64,000 nucleotides of DNA from Polytrichum commune (GCA_950295325.1 OX485807.1:15589001-15653000), one strand, 5' to 3'; numbered from the stretch's first letter, positions 48,220 through 62,200 are shown. Translations and numbers: made by a program. Notes: a model not told the origin generated them from the sequence alone.

Positions 48220-50880
48220 AACATTATTCAGCTACATGATTGGGTTTCATTCTATATTTAGAATTTGACATCGACCTCCACTATCTTATCTTCATGGAAA
48301 GAAACCTATAATATAAGAAGAAAATGACAACAATATGAATAATGAATAGTGCCAGTTTGAATATTGTGAATAGTGTCGGTATATTCAATGATAATGATGT
48401 TATCAATAGTAATTTTAGGGAATAATAATAGGATGAATAGTGTTTCATGCAAATATTCACGGGATGAACAATAATTCATGTGCATAGTGCCAGGAGTATA
48501 ACTCCCTTGGGGAGTTCACTACGATAATATTAGAAAACAACGTGCGGGAAAATATAGGGTAATTTATATTCACAAAAGGAAAAACTTAGAATTTTCTTAG
48601 AAGTAATATAGGTGAGTATGTATGATAAAATTTGTATTATAAATAATATAGGCTTGATACAAATAACGCATATTTTTAAAATATTTGTAAAAATATACTG
48701 TAGGATTTAAGGATCCTAGGTTTTTTTGAAATAGGGTGTCCTTTGTGTTCAGAGGCAGGAAGATTTTGGATGAAAAACTAGGAGTTTTGGTTGGTATTGT
48801 GTCTGTGTGCTTCAAGCATGATGTTGTAGTATTAACTCTATATCCTTCTACATTATTGCATGGACCCTATTTTTGCTTGCTTTGTTGTTGGTGTTTTAAT
48901 TGTTTTTTTTTACACTCAGTACCATTGTGTTTAATTGTGCGTGTAACTTGATTGAGGAACATGGGCTGATTTTATTGTTTGAAACTATTTTTGAACACTC
49001 TTAATGTAAAACCTTGTTGTGCCTTGGATTTTGGTGACTTAGTACTTTGAATGCTCTTAAGCCCTTTGGAGCAAAATCAAATAATTATAATGAACATACC
49101 TAGCTTAAAATTAGAGCTTCATCAAATTTAAAAGTAATTATAGGGTCATTTAAAAAACAAAAAATTAGCAAATTATATAATAATATGGTACAAAAATTTA
49201 AGGACGGATAATTAAATACCCCTTGAATAAATACCCTTGTCACGCACGTGTATACATATATACATGTCTAGTGAACTCCCCGAGAGAACTCCACCCAAAT
49301 TTCCAAGTTCAACCTGAATGTATGGATAGTATATGGAGATTCCCACTTTGTTTGAGGACCCACAAAATATAATTAATGTATTCCAAGGTCATGGAACCGA
49401 CACACATGATAAAATAATGTTATGATCTAGAATATATATATATATATATATATAACCATTTAATTCCATCTACCTTTCTCTCCAAGTCCATGGCTCCTAT
49501 TAAAACTAGGCAATGCTAGGATTGTCTTGGGAATGCAAGGTTGCTTGAGTAGGGAGGGTTTATAGGATGCATAGAAAAATTGGTAATCATTGGGTGGAGT
49601 ATAGGGATGTAATTGACTTGACAAACCATCCATCAAACATGGAGATTGGTTTATGTTGGTAAAAAAAAAACAGAACCAACACTCAATAACGAAAATAATT
49701 TGGAGGACCTATATATTCAGTTAAGAAACCAACAAATTATGCACATCCAATTAACTAAATCAAGGGATGACTGAATTTCAATCCGATTTTTGTTGATGCT
49801 TCATCATAGACTTGCGAATACAAGACAAGTTCCGTTGTGTGGATCTAATTGGTAGAAGAGGAGAGCATAAAAAATGAATTGAATAACACCCACACACCTT
49901 CGATTCTCACCAAGAGTCATGGTGTTGTAGGCACCTTATAGTGAGAGGATGATGAACTTCTAGACGTTGTAACTCTTTCAAGCATTTATGTTTGGCTATG
50001 TTTTGAAAGGTTGGAAGGCGGAACATGATAATTTGGATGTCGTACATTTGTTGGCTCATGTTATAATTCCATATAGAACTTGTCTTTTAGGAATTAACTT
50101 GGTAGGTATTGTGATATGATGAGTGTCATAACTTTGAAAATATTGCATTAAGAAGATCATGAAATAATTTTTTGTTCATGCCTAGTAGGATAATATTGCA
50201 CTTTGGATTCAACTTCCAATCCATGCATTGTTAGCCTTTTGTTGGCTCTTAAATGTATAACGAGCTTGGATTCAAGTCCAGGCATGTTGAAGCCTCTAGG
50301 GGTGGACTCTCCACACTATGTATGAACTAACATGAGTGTTATAAGGGGTATTATTTGAGGCCATAGTGTACATAGTATGCATAAGGGAGAGGTAATATAT
50401 GTCTTTAGTGTGTGCATTTAAAAAGGCTATTAAGAATCTAGAAGTAAAGGTCGATTTACAAAAGGGGGCTTTAAGGTTAGAGAATTGTTTTGACAAGAGA
50501 TGTGCTAGTTTCATGTAGTTCACATTTTCATCCATTATTGTCATACAATAATAGTCCTCAATAACTACCCTATCCATTCTTGCTAGGGTTTGCAATTAGG
50601 TTCCAGGCTTTTACAAATCTAGGTTCTTGAAGCATTCATGGCTCCCTTGTGTTTTGCTCTCTAGATTGTGGCTAAGTTATTATGCTCTTGTTAATGGTAC
50701 CAAAGAACCTTCTTGATATGAGAATTGTAGAAGTGGTCGCATGTTGATATATGATGGGTATGTCACGGCGAGAGAATATCTATATTCATGAGTAACTTGT
50801 TATTTGGGTCAATGTATATCATTCTAAACCATGTTAATATTGGGGGGCAATTTTGCCTAGGTATGATGGTTCTTGCATGG
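48220..50880. other. Gene-free AT-rich stretch
   Basis: No exon with plausible splice sites and no RNA gene was recognised. The only discrete feature is the TA microsatellite. Confidence 0.5.
49431..49455. repeat. (TA)n microsatellite
   Basis: About twelve TA dinucleotides in AT-rich, gene-free DNA. Confidence 0.9.
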
Positions 50881-50892
50881 TATATAGACCCG

Positions 50893-51440
50893 AATGGTAT
50901 TGAAAACAAATTTACAATCAAATACTTACTCATATCATATTGGTGGCAAAAAAATTGTGAAGTCCTTGTTGTATATGTTGGAATGGTATCAAAAATGACA
51001 ATACCAAACCAACATTGGTACAGACCTAAGTTGCCATCATAAAACATGTGAAATGTGGAGTTTGAATGAGCCCACTTACAACATAAACAATTCTAATTCC
51101 GTTGCTTTTCTTAATCCCAAAGCACGTGATCAAATGAGCTAGAATGAACAATTTTCGTTAACAAATGGTATTGAAAACAAAACTACCATCAAATACTCTT
51201 ATTTTTATTGGTGGCAAAAAAAAGAACTGAAGTCCTCACTATAGATATCGGAATGGTATTAAAATTGATGATACCAAGCCAACATTGGTATACACCCAAG
51301 CTGCCACTAGATTGCATTTGAACCTTGGAATTTGAATGAGCCTAGTTATAACTCAAATGGATACGATTTCACTGCATTTCTTAATCCCAAAGCATGTGAT
51401 CAAATGTTCTAGAACGAGCAATTTTTGTTAAAAGGTTCAA
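50893..51440 (+). repeat. Tandem duplication, unit ~271 bp
   Basis: 50893-51163 and 51164-51440 align end to end: 'aatggtattgaaaacaaa', 'ttggtggcaaaaaaa', 'gaagtcct', 'ggaatggtat', 'ccaacattggta', 'gaatgagcc', 'cttaatcccaaagca' and 'gtgatcaaatg'. Divergence is moderate and the copies are non-coding. Confidence 0.85.
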
Positions 51441-52499
51441 AAAATTTCTTTGTTGTAAAGCAAACAAAATAGCTAGATTATTGATATTGAGTATTTTCCA
51501 TCCTCTATTATTGTATGCAACTCATGATTTTAGCCGCTCATAACAAATCACAATCATTCATTTATTTCTAATTCATTGTTGATATATATTTTTTGGTTCT
51601 AAATTCGTGTTGTGACTATCAAGGACATTGTTGCTAATTCTAATGTTGATAGAGTCTCACAACATTTGCATACAAAGCCCACCCGAGCGTTCTTGCTTTG
51701 GGGCAACATCTTCGTGACCACAAGATACCTCAAGGGAATGTTTCTACCTTCAATTCCAATCGTCATTGAGGCCTCAATGTATTTTAGTCTTGCCATCACT
51801 ACAAAAGCTATGGTGTGAGCCTAATATTGGGCCCGCATGTCAGCTTAATCATAAAAAACATTAAGACCTTAGAATTTGTGTTTGCTTGAGTAGTCAAAAA
51901 GATAAAAGGAGTGATGTGTTAAAGTCTAGGTGGAATTGAGTTAAGTGGTGAGTTAGGAGTTATGTAGGGCAAGAGGCCGAGAAAAATTAATTATGGATCA
52001 AGTTAGTTAGGTGGGAGCCTAGGGATGGTCTCACATGGGGTTAAACATAAAATAAATATGGGAGGGCGAGAAAGAGCGAGCGATAAAGTCAACCCCGCCT
52101 TAAAGGTGAGAAAGAAAAAGAAAAAGAGGTGAGAACAACTAAGAGAGTGGGGAGGTGGAGTTTTGAAGAGGAAAGCCAAGGGAGGAGGCCAAATCCCATT
52201 TTTCTTTTCGGGCAGCCCGAAAGATGCCGGGCAACGCGAGAAAAAAAGGAGTGGCTTGGAGGGGTCCCGAGAGGCAAGGAGGAGAAGGCTCATTATGCAT
52301 GGATGAGGCAAGAGGAGAGGGAAAGGGGCGAAGCGCTGCCTCGGCTTTGAGTTCTGGTTGCGGAGGGTGCACACACATGTTGATGCAAATAAAATGTGGA
52401 TCCGGTAGTGGCAGTGGGGTGATGATTAGGAAAGGAGGTTGCAATGAAGGGGGAAAGCGGGGAAAGTTACAGCATGAGCGTAGAGCGGTGAGCGTCATG

Positions 52500-54480
52500 T
52501 TTTCGTGAATTTCTCCGCTCGCTTTTCAAAATTTTATTGAAACATAAGGATCCTATTACCACTGAATTTGGTCCGGAGAAAACTATAAATGTATATTTTT
52601 AGGGAAAAGAGTACCCCAAATCCGTGGAAGGGGGTCCTACTGCAAATTTTTGTTATTATATATATAGTGAAATTAGGGCTGACGTCATCATTTATATGAA
52701 AGGGTGATTTAAATGAGGACCGTTCAAGGTTGAAATGAAATTGTGTTTTAATTAATTAACAAATTTATTTCAGTGTTTAAGGCTAAGGGCGTAATTAGGG
52801 CTGGCATCCTCGAAACAATAATTTAAATGGCAAAGTTTATACAATCCAACAAGTGAATATTCTTGTGCTTGTTAATCGGTCATGTAGGTAGGTCCCCTCA
52901 ATCTAGAATCTCAGTGGAGAGGGTAGTGCCGACAATTTTAGTAAAGAATATTGTTTGAGAGTATTAAACATTGTGTGGTTTATTGAGGAACATTATGCCT
53001 TTCTTCCAAATCTATCAAACACGTGTCTTCTTGGTGTCCATTCTTGGATACACACTTAACCAAAGACCATTTAAACATAATTATTTTCAATCAAGATAAG
53101 TAACCAAATTAGGTTTACTTACCTCATTCTTCAACTAAGTCATTGTCAAATTCTAGACGTTGATTTCCAAATAAGTTTTCCTTATTCTGATTTATGGATA
53201 ACTTATAAAGTAATATTGCTCTATCTTCTTATAGGTGGAATCTAGAGATGACCAGTCATGATCTTAAATTTTAAAAATGCCTAGCCAATGTTAAAATTCA
53301 ACTACGAGGCTTATGGTATTTACTACGCTATTTTGCCTAATTAGTGGGGGTTATTGTTTGCAGTTACGCATTGCTATAATATTTTACAGAGAGTATAATT
53401 TTTTACCCAAATGACACAAGTATTTAGTACGCACACTGAAGAATATGATGTAATCTAGTTAGTTAAAATATAATAATGTCGGTAAAAAGTTCTAGCAATA
53501 CGTAACCCCAAATGGTAACCCACACTAATAGGACAATTTGGTGGACCACCATCTTCCTTGGGCCGGGGAATAAAGAAAGAAAAGAAAAATAAATTCGGCA
53601 CTTTAAGTTGATGTGAACGAGGGCGGTTCACTAAGGGTTGGTTCAAAAGGGGTCCCAAGTCTTAGTTCACTTAAGGTCAATATGTGCAAACTTAGTTGTT
53701 GAAAGGATAAAAATTGGGATTTATTACTTCACGTGGGGTCCTAAGTCCTATGTCCCAACTTTGATGTGGATGCTTACATCACTACATGTTATTGGAGGTT
53801 AGGTTTGGAGGTTGCGTCGAGAGTTGGGTCGAGCAACCCATAAATCTAGGTCAATTTGCTAAGCCAATCATTTATACCGTTGATCTAAATCGGCTAAGCC
53901 CTCTCGAGTGTTGGTTTATACACCCTCTAAGGTAGAGACACCTATTCATGACAATTCAAGGGAATTGGTAACCTAGGAGTGCAAAGAGCATGGAGTGAAA
54001 ATATCAATGTGTTAGCAAATCCGAAAGGAAGGATTGGGCGTTGGAATATAAATTATTGGAGGCTTGAGCAATTTAACATAAATATTTGAAGCAAGGGTGT
54101 TGTAGACACCTATTCTAAGCCATAGACTTATTCAAAACAAACAAAGGAGCAATTGTGAAGCAACAAATATGATGGCGAGAAAAATTCATGTATGTATTAA
54201 AAATTGGGAGTTCCATCTAGTGACATCTCCCAAATGTCACTAGATATGACAAAGTTTTGTTAGATAGAATCAATTCAGTGTTCAAGTTAGAAGCGTGCAC
54301 ATGCATTTCAGTGCAAATGGCATAACTCAAACTTTCAAACTTCAACTTCTTTGAACTTCTTTGACAAGTCTACAATAGCTATGACACAAAGAAACTTGTA
54401 GATGTTTTATTTTAAAAAGAAATGGCCATTTCAAATGGCTACATTATGCACGTAACAAACCAGAAACAAACATATGGATA
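52500..54480. other. Gene-free stretch
   Basis: A purine-rich patch lies just before it (52030-52470). Within it I see only a fragment resembling the 41.5-kb repeat ('cacgtgtcttcttggtgt', 'cacacttaacca' at 53019-53065). The right end is the 3' flank of the ParB-methyltransferase gene. Confidence 0.5.
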
Positions 54481-54487
54481 GTCTTGA

Positions 54488-55968
54488 TCAAGGTGAACCA
54501 ACATCGAAACTCTCGTCACATTGATCAGCCTCAACATCCATGAATCTAAGCACTGTAGGGTTGAAAAATTGACGTGGAAAATCTGAAAGGATTGGAGATG
54601 GGGCGCGTATGAATTCTTGTGCTATACGTTCGGCATATGAAGGTAAGGCGAATGAAGTAGGAGGACTCATGTAGACATCACCGTGGCGGATCAAACGTCT
54701 TGCGAGACCTGCGTCACTAAATAATAAAACAAAGTCAGCATGACAAATTATATGAATACATTAAATATTTGAGAGACTTAAGACATGCAGTTAAGACGCA
54801 CCGCAATATTTGCGACCCTTCTTCTTCTTTGGCGCAATGTCTTCGTCGGAATCAGAGTCTGTGGTTGAATCCGCGCGCTCTTTTGGTTGCGGGATCGCAT
54901 CCATGTAAGGCTTGAGAAGCGCCTCAAAGATTTCTGAATCCGGCTCCAATGCGATGAGGTGTCGGTTCGAACGTTGGCAAGCAATGACAGAAGCACCTGC
55001 AGTTTGGAAAACGGAATTTAGAAAGTGGAATTCAGTTTCAGTTGTTGTAAACAATGAAGGGAGATATTGAAAACCTGTACTAGGGCTCCAGTCGCAGACG
55101 ATATCATGCTCGTCTGTAAGACACTCGATGAAGCACTGAACAAAGGATGGGTCCTTCTCACGCGAGCCACGCCAAGGAAGTCCAGTAGGGCGTAGAAGCT
55201 GGGACTCGGTTGTCGTGAAGTTCGTCAAGTCATCGCGCTCTTCGGGAAGGATCTCCATTTGTACGAACTGCGGTCGCAATCGGCGAGTACGGAACTTGGA
55301 ACTAAGGCGTGCAAAGACCTTAATGTTAAAGTTATGGGTCTGTAAGAAAACCTCAAGGATTAGAATATATTGAAACTGATTGTCGGATTGAGAAATTCAA
55401 ATTATGAACATAAAAGATAATACCTCTTTCTGGTGTGGAAGGGAGGAGGCCATGGGAATGGGATTATAGCCCCACCAATCCCGGACAATCGTAAAATCAT
55501 AGATTTTGATTTTACTATCTAACTTCTTCTCGATTCGACGGTCCTTGGGATGGAAGAGGAGAATAACTCCGTCATCGGTCAAGTGACAATCTGCAAAGGC
55601 GAAGAGTTGGTCAAAGTAGTCTGTCTCTCGCTTGTTCCACGACGGTACGGACATGGGAGAGATGACAGGCACGACCAAGTCTTCTGGAGCGTCAACAATC
55701 ACGAGATCAATTCCAGGATGCCTAGGCCGCATTTGCATCGATTTACAAGGATAAGTACGGCCGACCCCGATCTGTATGAATAAGAAAAAATGGAAAGCAT
55801 GAGTTACCGATAAAAAAAAACCTCGCTAGTCCAAGACAATTTTGAAATTGATAGAGTTAGTGAGAGTTGAGAGTTGAGAGTTGCGAGTTGCGAGTTGCGA
55901 GTTGAGTTGAGAGTTGAGAGTTGAGAGTTAAGAATTAAGAGTTGAGAGTTGAGTTGAGAGTTGAGAGG

Positions 55969-56014
<46 letters not shown>

Positions 56015-56029
56015 TTGAGAGTTGAGAGG

Positions 56030-56068
<39 letters not shown>

Positions 56069-56084
56069 TTGAGAGTTGAGAGTT

Positions 56085-56119
<35 letters not shown>

Positions 56120-56191
56120 ATTGAGAGTTGAGAGTTGAATTGAGAGTTGAGGGTTGAGAGTTGAGTTGAGAGTTGAGAGGTGAGAGTTGAA

Positions 56192-56225
<34 letters not shown>

Positions 56226-59200
56226 ATTGAGAGTTGAGAGTTGAGAGTTGAGTTGAGAGTTGAGAGGTGAGAGTTAAGAGTTGAGAGTTGAGTTGGGATT
56301 GTGTGACCTTGATAATGTGGTCTACAATACGGACAAGTTGCCGATCCATGAATTTCTGGTGTTCAGACTGGTTAAGCAAGGCACAGAAGTTTCTATGCTC
56401 AAGAAACATCGGCAGGGTCGTCTTAAATGGCGAAGACGAAATGACACCTACACCTTTCGGGGGTGGTACACCACGGCCAGAGAGTGTGACACGAAGATTT
56501 TGGCTAGATTGAACATCCAAGTTGGAACGTGGGGGTGATGGCGGATTAGAAACCGTGCGTTGCGAAGTCTGAGTCGAAGCCAAAGGAGCTCCTGCAGGAA
56601 TTTGAACACCTGCAGGTGAGGCTGCCACAACGGAACCGTCGCGAGAATGAACCTTCCCTCGACGTTGAACTTTTGGCTTCGGAACATGTTCAGGCTGAGT
56701 TGCCTCGTCGTCGTCGTCGTCGTTCAAGTCAGTGACCATAGGAGCCGCTCCTCCTGCAGATGGTTCCGGGACAGGGACGAGGTGTTTCTCCTCCTCAGGA
56801 ACGAAGTTCTGTGGGCACTCGAGGAACCAACCACCTGTGAGCAACACCTCATAGGGAAATCGATTGCGTTGGTCTTCGGTCCAAAGTCCATCAATAGGCG
56901 TTTGGGTAGACGGTTTGAGCTCGACATGAGCCGGAACTTCCCAAGCCGCAAGAGCACGTTTGGCGATGAGCTCTTGCTTCATGTACCTGCATATATGCGT
57001 TACATTTAGGAAGGGTGATAGAGACAAAGAGAACACTGAATCAAACAAGAAGCCAAATCATACAAACCTGTAAAACAAGCGGCCCGCCAAAATTCCACCT
57101 TCAATCTTAAGGAGCTCTAAACCTTTGAGAAACCTTGGGCTTGCATTTTCCGAGAGGTAGAAGGGGAAGGCCTTCTTCCACAATAGCGATCTCCATTTCT
57201 CCACGTATTCCGCCGGCTTGAGAACAACGGAGCTCCACTCAATGTTGATCTTAAGTTTAGCGACATAGTTGTCCATGTGGTCTTTAAGGAAAGTAGACAA
57301 CTGACATACATTATGAAACGATGGGTGTTAGAAGTAACGACAATTTCAACGGATTAAAAATGAAGAGCCTAGAGGAAGTAAGTATCGTCATACCTGAGCC
57401 CAAAGAGAAGCCCTTGGCAACCAGACGTCGAGGAATTTGTCCTTCATTGGACGATCTAGTGGAAATCGGTAGGCTGCCCGTTCCTCGTCCGTTCCGTTCC
57501 ACAATTGCAACCATTTCCCTTTGAAGTCAGGATGGACCTTGGTGGTTGCAATTTTATGAAGTCGCTCAACGGTCAAGTCCAATGATTTCCCGCTAGTATA
57601 GTGTTTATTGAGCTGCGTGGAAAATGGAGAGTTGAGGGTTGAGAGTTGAGTTGAGAGTTGAGTTGAAAGTTGAAAGTTGAGTTGAGAGTTGAGAATTGAG
57701 AATTGAGAATTGAGAATTGAATTGAGAGTTGAGAATTGAGAATTGAGAATTGAGAATTGAATTGAGAGTTCAGAGTTCAGAGTTCAGAATTGAGAATTGA
57801 GAATTGAGAATTGAGAATTGAGAATTGAGAATTGAGAATTGAGAATTGAATTGAGAGTTCAGAGTTCAGAGTTCAGAGTTCAGAATTGAGAGTTGAGAGT
57901 TGAGAATTGAGAATTGAGAGTTGAGAGTTGAGAATTGAGAATTGAGAGTTGAGAATTGAGAATTGAGAGTTGAGAACTGAGAATTGAGAGTTGAGAATTG
58001 AGAATTGAGAATTGAGAATTGAGAATTGAGAACTGAGAGTTGAGTTGATAGTTGATAGTTGAGAGGTGAGAGTTGAATTGAGAGTTGAGAGTTGAGAATT
58101 GAGAATTGAATTGAGAGTTGAGAATACCTCTTGTTCAAATAACTCTCCATTGGCTGGGTTGGCGATTGCAACCATCTTGTCGAACCTTTGGCTGCGCCAA
58201 TGCTTGACACACTTCGTGATGGCCTTGTCCATCGCACTCCAGACTCCAGGCCCAGTCCTCTCATTCTCGGGCACAGTCTCATAATAGTTCGAGCAAACAG
58301 CGTCGGATGCAACAACGCATTGTCTCTGTATGACAATAATTAAGATGTAAGAAACGCATGATGCACTTCATAATATGAAAACGATAAGCACATAACTTTA
58401 GAAAACTTACCGCGTGGAGGAATTTAACAAAAATGTCCATTGTGAGTGGATACCATGACGGTAGACGGGGTTTATAAGCCTCGCAAATAGCCATGTCCTC
58501 TTTGCTAATAAGACCTTTGAAATCAGAAAGTTTGAAGGAGCCGAAGGTTCGAATTCTTTGCAACTTGGCAATAGTACTGTCTTGAACATGATCATGTTCC
58601 GTCGACCTGTGAATGAAGATATGAGTATTAAAAAAAAGCTTCCATGGGTAAATGGAATATGAAATTAATGGAAATGGATTTGCAAGTATACTACCAGTTT
58701 ATGTCGTTCATGGCGTTGAGAAGCATTGAGCATTGCCCACGTGCGTCGAGAACAATACAGTCAACCGAAATGTACCAGTCATGATTATTGGAATGGTACT
58801 TGTGGCTGTAATCCATCCAAGCCGTCACGCGGTGATTACCTTCGTAGACATAAAAGTATTTGTTCCGAAACTGATGGAGATCAGGATCAGACGACAAGTA
58901 CTCTTCGAACTCATTATTAGCAGACTTCCATAGTGGGTTAGACCAGATGGCGTCATCCTCTCGAACCACTAGGTCCTTGTCCGTGATGTCGAAAGGAGAC
59001 ACATACAAAACTCGATCTCCTTCTCGATACCCTTTGACGAACTCGTTCGCCAACATCTCGACGTCGAAATCGACAATTGGACGCACCTTCGGGTAGGTCT
59101 TGAGACAGCAAAAAGAAATAAGGAATCGAGACTTCTTAATGGGTTTGGTGCGAAGATTGGAGATGACAGTATTGTAGTCACTCTTCTGCAGCAATCTCAT

Positions 59201-62200
59201 CTCATTTGTGCTCCACATGGGGTCCTTGTCCTGCAGATGAGGGGGCATGTGAACAATGCCAAGTTCAACACCACCAGGAGGACGTAAGGGATTTGACGAG
59301 CGTTTGTCGCTTGAATCGGGCGCTTCTTGGGTGGCCTCTTGTGTGGTATCGGCAGCATGTTGATCGGAGGATGGGACATCCTCCTCCAAGTCGGCAACAT
59401 CTAGGATTGAAGAATGTTGAGGGGGAATGCCACAATCCTCCTCCAAGGAATCTATCGAGGGAGGTGGGACTTGCTCGGGTACGGGAACATCGGATAATGT
59501 CATCTGGAAGGTAGGTAAATGAAACACAATACACTTAGGAAAAAAATATGAAGTACTATAAACGACGACTAGCTAAGTTATAGCAAGTAAACCTATGACT
59601 AAACGACGACTAGCTAAGACAATGTTGAAACCACTAAGCATCTCGGACAAGTAACTGTTGTACTCGGCTCCATGTACTCTCTGTGAAGAAACCTACAAAA
59701 AAAATGAATATGGATTAGAATAAATAGGCCATCATCACATGACAAAAAATACTCATATAACCTATAGCAGAAAGGACCCCTGGGGTCACCCAATTTCCTA
59801 AAGCAAACGGCAAAAAATCAAACTATATACCCTATCCTGCCTCTGAACCACAAGCTCATCATCGGCGCACAAATTCATCAAGGCAGAAAGGACCCCTGCG
59901 CCAACGCAGGGGTCACCCAATTTTCTAAAGCAAACTGCCGAAAATCAAATTATATACCCTATCTTGCCTCAGAGCCAGAAGCTCATCATCGGCGCACAAA
60001 TTCATCAAGGCAGAAAGGACCCCTGCGCCAACGCAGGGGTCACCCAATTTTCTAAAGCAAACTACCGAAAATCAAATTATATACCCTATCTTGCCTCAGA
60101 GCCAGAAGCTCATCATCGGCGCACAAATTCATCAAGGCAGAAATGACCCCTGCGCCAACGCAGGGGTCACCCATTTTCCTAAAGCAAACTGCCGAAAATC
60201 AAACTATATACCCTATCCTGCCTCTGAACCACAAGCTCATCATCGGCACACAAATTCATCAAGGCAAAAAGGACCCCTGCGCCAACGCAGGGGTCACCCA
60301 TTTTTCTAAAGCAAACTGCCGAAAATCAAATTATATACCCTATCTTGCCTCAGAGCCAGAAGCTCATCATCGGCGCACAAATTCATCAAGGCAGAAATGA
60401 CCCCTGCGCCAACGCAGGGGTCACCCATTTTCCTAAAGCAAACTGCCGAAAATCAAACTATATACCCTATCTTGCCTCTGAACCACAAGCTCATCATCGG
60501 CGCACAAATTCATCAAGGCAGAAAAGACCCCTGCGTCAACGCAGGGGTCACCCAATTTCCTAAAGCAAACTGCCAAAAATCAAATTATATACCCTATCCT
60601 GCCTCAGAGCCAGAAGCTCATCATCGGCGCACATATTCATCAAGGCAGAAAGGACCCCTGCGCCAACGCAGGGGTCACCCATTTTCCTAAAGCAAACTGC
60701 CGAAAAACAAACTATATACCCTAACCTGCCTCTGAACCACGAGCTTATCATCGGCGCACAAATTCATCAAGGCAGAAAAGACCCCTGCGCCAACGCAGGG
60801 GTCACCCAATTTCCTAAAGCAAACTGCCGAAAATCAAATTATATACCCTATCCTGCCTCAGAGCCAGAAGCTCATCATCGGCCCACAAATTCATAAAGGC
60901 AACAATGACCCCTGCGCCAACGCAGGGGTCACCCATTTTCCTAAAGCAAACTGCCAAAAATCAAACTATATACCCTATCCTGCCTCAGAGCCAGAAGCTC
61001 ATCATCGGCGCACAAATTCATCAAGGCAGAAAGGACCCCTGCGCCAACGCAGGGGTCACCCAATTTCCTAAAGCAAACTGCCGAAAATCAAATTATATAC
61101 CCTATCCTGCCTCAGAGCCAGAAGCTCATCATCGGCGCACAAATTCATCAAGGCAGAAAGGACCCCTGCGCCAACGCAGGGGTCACCCATTTTCCTAAAG
61201 CAAACTGCCGAAAATCAAACTATATACCCTATTCTGCCTCAGAGCCAGAAGCTCATCATCGGCGCACAAATTCATCAAGGCAGAGGGTATAGCAGAAAAA
61301 TGTACCGCAAAAACAAACCCTACTAGCCTCTGAGCCGCGAATGGTCTTCATCGGCACTTGACAACCACCAGGCAGATGGGTCTCACAAATTCAATCACAA
61401 CTTGGTTCAGAAGCATCGTGACAATCCGCCATCTCATTGCAACTATCAACAGATAATATTTTAGGGTTTTAAAATCACACTTACCTCACAATGCTCCCTT
61501 CACAATGGACCCATTGAAATAACTCGATGAAGATGAAGGACTTACGTTCTCCAAATCTTCGTCGACGTTTTCGGGGGTGCCCTCCAACCTTGTAACTGCA
61601 CATCCTCCTTCAGCTGCCATTTCCTAGTAACATATATTGCAAATTCAATTCAATCAAAGGCGGTCATTTGCAATAAGATCTGTTATGGAGACCTTCCCAA
61701 ACAATCCATCGCTACCCGACCTGCTCGGAGGGTCCCGCTCTGTCGGATCAGTCTACCAGGTGGGTTGGAGGTGTCTGCCCGAACTGCCGAGTGTTCCCAG
61801 TTATCCAGCCATTTTGACTCCCACGTTCATTAATTTTTTCGTTTATAATTGAATATCTGACTGCCAATATTGAGGGTCATGTAGATTGATTTTTTATTAA
61901 TGTGTCGTTTCATCGTCAAGTGCCACTTACTTATACTAAGACGTTATCAACACGTACATACAACAGGCAACAATCAGGTGACAAACAAATTTTAGAAACT
62001 AATTCCTAGATATTAAGTTCCTAGAACAAATTCCTAGAACAAACGTCTATGACATAAGTTTGTATGATATTATAGGCATCATAAGCCATAATTTATCTTT
62101 GTAACATCTACCCTTTGCCTCTGTTAGGTTCACCCCACGGGATCGCACGATAAGCAAGTAAGACTATGACTGAAGTTTACTACTCATTTTCAAGGTTTTA

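Noticed and set aside
52003-52508. Several overlapping ORFs of 60-120 codons on both strands
   Set aside because: They come from a purine-rich low-complexity stretch with few stops. No domain, splice site or start context supports them.
57866-58336. Open frames running from exon 5 through the heptanucleotide repeat
   Set aside because: Exon 5 has a donor at 58127 and the next exon joins in phase. The repeat is stop-free simply because of its 7-mer composition.
59964-61198. Overlapping plus-strand ORFs across the 127-bp satellite encoding repetitive peptides
   Set aside because: They arise because the unit lacks stops in some frames, they shift frame between units, and the array lies inside a well-supported intron.
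59763-61286. CRISPR array resemblance (regular hairpin repeats)
   Set aside because: The whole 127-bp unit is conserved, not short repeats with unique spacers, there are no cas genes, and the host is a plant-like eukaryote.
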